Below are positions 5,364 to 5,813 of a stretch of DNA of 5,813 bases, one piece after another. This stretch comes from Alphaproteobacteria bacterium (lineage in GTDB: Bacteria; Pseudomonadota; Alphaproteobacteria; Sphingomonadales; Sphingomonadaceae). A program made the position numbers and the translations under genes. The notes under the pieces are model-generated. The model saw nothing but the letters and a program-made list of their open reading frames with translations. It had not been told where the DNA came from and made no database searches. The stretch covers positions 1 through 5,813 of the forward strand of contig JAHJWA010000221.1 in NCBI GenBank assembly GCA_018828205.1, written 5' to 3'. Numbering within the stretch: the stretch's first letter is position 1; every line of letters begins with the position of its first letter.

Positions 5364-5813
5364 ATGCGTTACCTATTGCTTCTGTCCGCGTTCGCATTGC
5401 CGGCCTGTGTCGGCGCCGGAACGAATATGCCTGCAGCCCCAGGAACGATGGCTGCGGCCGATTTCGAGGTGCCGTCTTCTCCGAGCGAATATGTCGCCAT
5501 GGCGGGGGCAAGCGATCTCTACGAGATCGAGTCTTCTCGGCTGGCCCTTCAGCGTTCGACGGACGCCCAGGTGCAGCAGTTTGCGCGCAGGATGATCGAT
5601 CATCATACCGAAACGACGAACGCAGTGATGGAAGCCGCCCGCAGCGCTGGGCTCAATCCTCCTGCGCCGCAACTCATGCCCATGCAACGCGAGATGATGG
5701 ATACGCTGCGTAGCCGCGACGCCGCGAGCTTCGACGGTGCGTATCTCTCACAGCAGCGCCGCGCCCACCAAATGGCTCTGGCGCTTCATTCGGGATTTGC
5801 AGAGCGCGGTCAG
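5364..5813 (+). CDS. DUF4142 (ferritin-like superfamily) protein, predicted lipoprotein, 3' partial
   Basis: 150 codons are open to the window end with no stop; a typical DUF4142 protein would need roughly 30-40 more. The N terminus is MRYLLLLSAFALPAC: Arg2, a short hydrophobic core and a lipobox-like LPAC ending at Cys15, so export and lipidation in the periplasm are likely. Pro at -2 is not ideal, and an ordinary signal peptide is the alternative. A low-complexity Ala/Pro linker (about 16-40) leads to the domain: DLYEIESSRLALQRS (51-65) with E54, RRMIDHHTETT (75-85) with H80 and H81, and SFDGAYLSQQRRAH (122-135) with H135. These line up almost residue for residue with the cytoplasmic DUF4142 protein at 3301-3852, so the two are paralogues. 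It is divergent from the ferritin-like operon across a 243-base control region. Confidence 0.87.
   Translation, partial: MRYLLLLSAFALPACVGAGTNMPAAPGTMAAADFEVPSSPSEYVAMAGASDLYEIESSRLALQRSTDAQVQQFARRMIDHHTETTNAVMEAARSAGLNPPAPQLMPMQREMMDTLRSRDAASFDGAYLSQQRRAHQMALALHSGFAERGQ

Noticed and set aside
5344..5687. Short frames at 5344-5595 (plus) and 5373-5687 (minus)
   Set aside because: The frame from 5364 has the ribosome site, signal peptide and DUF4142 motifs, so these are shadows.

Overview
The window looks like a chromosomal piece of a GC-rich alphaproteobacterium, most likely a sphingomonad. This is inferred from the style of the Crp/Fnr regulator, the NDH-2 enzyme, the paired DUF4142 proteins and GGAAC promoter elements like those of the alphaproteobacterial general stress sigma factor EcfG. 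No rRNA, tRNA, CRISPR array or mobile element is visible, and the genus cannot be fixed from the sequence.

Layout. (1) Positions 80-847, plus strand: a Crp/Fnr-type regulator, probably starting at a GTG behind a perfect AGGAGG. (2) Positions 848-1066: a convergent gap with only a weak inverted repeat. (3) Positions 1067-2440, minus strand: a type II NADH dehydrogenase (NDH-2) with an apparent TTG start. (4) Positions 2441-2698: a leader region with a candidate stress promoter. (5) Positions 2699-5120, minus strand: a three-gene operon read from right to left. It encodes a 423-residue ferritin-like protein, a cytoplasmic DUF4142 protein whose start overlaps the previous stop, and a hemerythrin-domain protein. 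(6) Positions 5121-5363: an AT-rich divergent control region. (7) Position 5364 to the window edge, plus strand: a second DUF4142 protein, predicted to be a lipoprotein and cut off by the window end.

How the genes may work together. Four neighbouring genes around the divergent region encode helical-bundle proteins of ferritin-like or hemerythrin-like type. One DUF4142 paralogue is cytoplasmic and the other appears to be exported. Both divergent transcription units carry a GGAAC element 71-72 nt upstream of their start codons, and ndh has a third candidate. The simplest reading is a locus for iron, oxygen or oxidative-stress handling under general stress control. That is inference from families and layout.

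The most notable protein is the 423-residue one. Its C-terminal half has a complete E, ExxH, E, ExxH di-iron ligand pattern. Its N-terminal half aligns to the same pattern at an offset of 156 residues but has lost part of the ligand set. It looks like an internally duplicated ferritin-like protein with one intact and one degenerate metal site.
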